A stretch of DNA of 64,000 nucleotides. It comes from Paenibacillus lycopersici (GTDB lineage Bacteria > Bacillota > Bacilli > Paenibacillales > Paenibacillaceae). Under the pieces are notes generated by a model. That model saw only the letters and a list, made by a program, of their open reading frames with translations, ran no database searches and was not told the DNA's origin. Where the stretch lies: NCBI RefSeq assembly GCF_010119935.1, contig NZ_CP048209.1:62001-126000 (forward strand), given 5' to 3'. Below, piece by piece: positions 61,331 through 64,000 of the stretch; the stretch's first letter is position 1, and each line of letters starts with the position of its first letter. The position numbers and the translations under genes are program-made.

Positions 61331-64000
61331 TTACAGCAAGTCTAACACTTTGGCACGGGCGACTGCTTGCCCGCGCCGCTTCACGCCCAGCTTGCCGAAT
61401 ATCCGGGTCGTATGCGTCTTCACCGTCGTCTCGGCAATGTCGAATTGCTCCGCGATCTCCCGGTTGGATAGGCCCGCCGCGATGGCGGACAAGATTGCCG
61501 ATTCCCGTGCCGTTAGCGGCTCTATGATAGCATCCGACTCTGATCTTGCCTCTTGAGCAACGTACGCCTCGCTTGTGGCCGCATGCTTATTCGCCACCAG
61601 GCTGCGATAGATCTCTCGGGTCGCCAACCACTCCAGCACGCTTACGTCTCGGCTGGCGAATACGTTCGACACATGCCGATTTTCTAGATAGAGAGCGAAG
61701 GCTGCCTTCTCCCCCGGGACAGTAAGCGGCATGCTAAGCACCGATCGAGGACCCTTCTCCGTGAAATAGGCATCTTTCGCAAAATAGCTCAAGTACGCAT
61801 CGGCAAGCACGACCGGTTCCTTCGTCCCCATCGTGTGTCGCAGTACGCTCTCCGCATACAACGCGGACGCTCCTAACGTCGTCATCGCGTCCAGTCGCGC
61901 CTCGATTGCGAAGCCATCATTGCCGAAGCTTACGACCAGCCCCCGATCAGCCCCCGTCTGGCGCAGCGCCGCCTCCAGAAGTTGAGCCGGCCATTCGCCC
62001 TCGCTTGCGTCGTTGCCTATAACGACCCGCAGCCCTACATCCCCGCTCGCCGCAATTTCTTGCGCTACCCAATCGTCCGGCTGCGGCAAGCCTAGGCTTG
62101 CACGGTCATCTACTCCCCATCCCAACGCATCATAGGTCTTGGAAGCGCTAGACGTCAGATCGGGACGTTCCCGCCGAATCTGCGTTACTTTGTGCGTAAT
62201 GCCCCACTGGGAATAGGCCGCACAAGCATCCAGCATCGCAACCATGGCTCCCGATCGGCTAAGCAGCTCCTCTTCATAGTAGATGGCCAGCCGTTCGCAA
62301 GCGATGCCTTCCAAGAGCCCGTTCTTCTCCGCTCTCGCCTGCTTGGCCGCCGACCAGTATTCGTTCAGCACATCGCTAGGCTTGCCTGCGATCCTCTCCC
62401 ACTCCGCCTGTAACAGCTTATGCGCGGAGGAGTTCACGCCGAGGTATCCTTCCCATCTCGTCATCTTGCGTAATTGCTTGCGCAGCGCTTGCCTAATGCG
62501 CTTGCGTTCGCGCGAGTCTGCGTAAGGATAGGAAGCAGCTAATGCCAACGTCTCGTGCACGCGATGCTTGCGAATTCTTACCCAGTCTGCCCCCATCTCA
62601 TTGCCCCGGGCTCGCTTAGCCCAATAGAGTGCCTCCCGGTAACGACCGGACACGGCGGCCGCTTCCAGCTTACAGCAATAACTGAAGTTGTCGTCGGACT
62701 GCCATTCGCTTGGCGTGATGCCCGAATTCGGAATCGCGATGAACCGCTCCATCTTCGTTTCGTCTCGAAGGGCGGCCGCATAGCCGCTGGCAATGAGGGC
62801 AATCTCCGTCGTCTTCTCATTTGCTTTAGGCCGCACGCGCTTGGCGAAGTAATCCAGTAACGCTTCGAGCTTGTACACGTCGCCGGTGTGCGTAATGAAG
62901 CAAGTCACGACGGACATGTTGACGAAGCCGTTATCCCCGGATTCCAATCCCCGGCGCAGCGCTTGCTCCAGATAGGACCAGCCTTCTGCGGGATTCTCCA
63001 TTTGGACGGACATTCCTTTAATGTACGCCAACCGATATCCGTAGCGCGAAGTCGATAAATTCAGCTCCGGCAGATTCACCAACTCGTTGAACAAGGAGCC
63101 TCGCATGAAGCCCGGAAGCGCCCTTTGCAGGAGAACCTCATACATCCCGATGAGGCAGACCAGCGCCTCGTTCATTCCCTCGCCGATTCCATAACGAATG
63201 AATCGGGCGTACAACACCATGGAGGCTGCCGGACTGTATACGATCATGGGAAAAGCAAGCTCCAACATGAGGCCGCACAGCGCTTCGAAATCCGAATCCG
63301 GATGAGCATGGCGAGACGGAAGCTGACGAAGCTTGCGGGATAATACAAACCGGGTCTGCAGCAATTCCTTGATGGTCAACGGAACGGAAGGATGCGCGTT
63401 AATCTTCCATCCGTATTCCCTTAGCGCGTCGCCGACATACCGAATGACAGACCCGTCGTTCTCGAACACATGGAGTTGAATGAGCACCGTCCAAATCCGA
63501 GCACGTTCGGCCCGGCTTAACCTCTCGCCGCGACTCTTCAAGTCCAGCAACAAATCCCGCGCTTGTACCCTCTCGCCGCGCATATACAAAGCCCAGGATT
63601 GCATGACCTTCAAACGGTAATACGCCGATCCCGACTCGATTTCCTTCGGTTCTCCCAACAGTCGAAGTCCGGTTTCGGCATAGCGTATCGTCAATGCATA
63701 ATCGGCATGCTCCAGAACCATCAATCCGGCTTGCAGATTATCCTCTGCCAATTGCTTGGCTTCCCGCTCCGGCATCGCCGCGACGCCCAGATTCAGATGG
63801 TCGATCGCCGCCAGCAGCGACGCGCCTTCTCCCTCCTGCAGATCGCTTCTCAATAACTGACCGATACGCCAATGCCGCTGCGCGTTGCGCTCTGCATCGC
63901 AGGCATAGGCCAACCGCCGCAGATGGTCATGCAAGAATACATACGAACGATCCCGACCGTTGCCCGGCGGCATCTTCTGATCTTCGCATCCGACGATTCC
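61331..64000 (-). CDS. Large AAA/TPR/GAF/LuxR signal-transduction regulator (N-terminus off the window)
   Basis: The frame is open to the window end, giving 889 residues of a longer protein. It begins inside a region (VFLHDHLRRLAYACD, QRHWRIGQLL) typical of the end of the AAA_16 ATPase in kinase-ATPase-GAF regulators. A long TPR-like helical part follows (about 45-590), then a GAF-like domain (about 640-800; GLRVVIGNDASEG, then SVLSMPLTVPGEKAAFALYL) and a C-terminal LuxR helix-turn-helix (LTARESAILSAIAAGLSNRE). Full-length relatives often start with a Ser/Thr kinase domain, which would lie outside. Its target genes are unknown. Confidence 0.85.
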   Translation of the reverse strand, partial: GIVGCEDQKMPPGNGRDRSYVFLHDHLRRLAYACDAERNAQRHWRIGQLLRSDLQEGEGASLLAAIDHLNLGVAAMPEREAKQLAEDNLQAGLMVLEHADYALTIRYAETGLRLLGEPKEIESGSAYYRLKVMQSWALYMRGERVQARDLLLDLKSRGERLSRAERARIWTVLIQLHVFENDGSVIRYVGDALREYGWKINAHPSVPLTIKELLQTRFVLSRKLRQLPSRHAHPDSDFEALCGLMLELAFPMIVYSPAASMVLYARFIRYGIGEGMNEALVCLIGMYEVLLQRALPGFMRGSLFNELVNLPELNLSTSRYGYRLAYIKGMSVQMENPAEGWSYLEQALRRGLESGDNGFVNMSVVTCFITHTGDVYKLEALLDYFAKRVRPKANEKTTEIALIASGYAAALRDETKMERFIAIPNSGITPSEWQSDDNFSYCCKLEAAAVSGRYREALYWAKRARGNEMGADWVRIRKHRVHETLALAASYPYADSRERKRIRQALRKQLRKMTRWEGYLGVNSSAHKLLQAEWERIAGKPSDVLNEYWSAAKQARAEKNGLLEGIACERLAIYYEEELLSRSGAMVAMLDACAAYSQWGITHKVTQIRRERPDLTSSASKTYDALGWGVDDRASLGLPQPDDWVAQEIAASGDVGLRVVIGNDASEGEWPAQLLEAALRQTGADRGLVVSFGNDGFAIEARLDAMTTLGASALYAESVLRHTMGTKEPVVLADAYLSYFAKDAYFTEKGPRSVLSMPLTVPGEKAAFALYLENRHVSNVFASRDVSVLEWLATREIYRSLVANKHAATSEAYVAQEARSESDAIIEPLTARESAILSAIAAGLSNREIAEQFDIAETTVKTHTTRIFGKLGVKRRGQAVARAKVLDLL

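Overview
The window looks like the chromosome of a Gram-positive Paenibacillaceae bacterium (Paenibacillus or Cohnella type). I base this on strong AGGAGG-type ribosome sites with frequent TTG and GTG starts, a btr-feuABC-esterase order as in Bacillus, SLH-domain surface proteins, copper-amine-oxidase-like stalk domains, a SARP/LuxR hybrid regulator and moderately high GC. No rRNA, tRNA, CRISPR array or complete insertion sequence was seen.

Region 1 (1-5.9 kb, minus strand) is an iron-siderophore uptake locus: a Btr-like AraC regulator fused to a siderophore-binding domain, a FeuA-like lipoprotein, two FecCD permeases and a siderophore esterase that appears to carry two esterase modules in tandem (cut by the window edge). 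Two Fur-box-like palindromes lie upstream of btr and feuA. No ATPase is encoded here.

Region 2 (6.2-26.3 kb) is ordinary accessory metabolism: a GH29 fucosidase, an APH-like kinase, a YdeI-like protein, a catalase, and many small regulator plus oxidoreductase pairs (MerR/SDR, HxlR/pirin/FMN reductase, TetR/YhgE, HxlR/NmrA, MarR/SDR). It also has a chemoreceptor, a two-component system, and a membrane hydrolase coupled to a KAS III enzyme. Several pairs have clear dyad operators.

Region 3 (26.3-30.2 kb) holds metE and, converging on it, a LysR gene. That LysR gene lies behind a textbook cobalamin riboswitch with its own terminator. The layout suggests that B12 controls metE indirectly, by turning off its activator.

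Region 4 (30.2-43.5 kb) contains a Gfo/Idh enzyme with an AraC regulator, a GntR/ABC exporter operon, an ArsR/MDR pair with matching operators, an SDR, DinB and WYL proteins, a DUF4440-like protein, a hydrolase, an MFS transporter with a LysR regulator, gene remnants and a four-copy short repeat.

Region 5 (43.7-55 kb) encodes surface proteins: a CAP-domain protein, a 2246-residue SLH protein built from repeats, and a large MalT/SARP-like regulator.

Region 6 (55.1-61.3 kb) is visibly AT-rich and looks horizontally acquired. It holds a zinc-ribbon protein overlapping a helical protein of unknown function, an Abi_2 (HEPN) protein and a P-loop ATPase with a PD-(D/E)xK-like tail, plus three copies of a hairpin-forming repeat (a fourth lies at 43.65 kb). 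It ends in gene debris (a nucleotidyltransferase tail and NHL/SLH-associated fragments). This is the best candidate for an undescribed, possibly antiphage, system. The window ends inside a large AAA/GAF/LuxR regulator.
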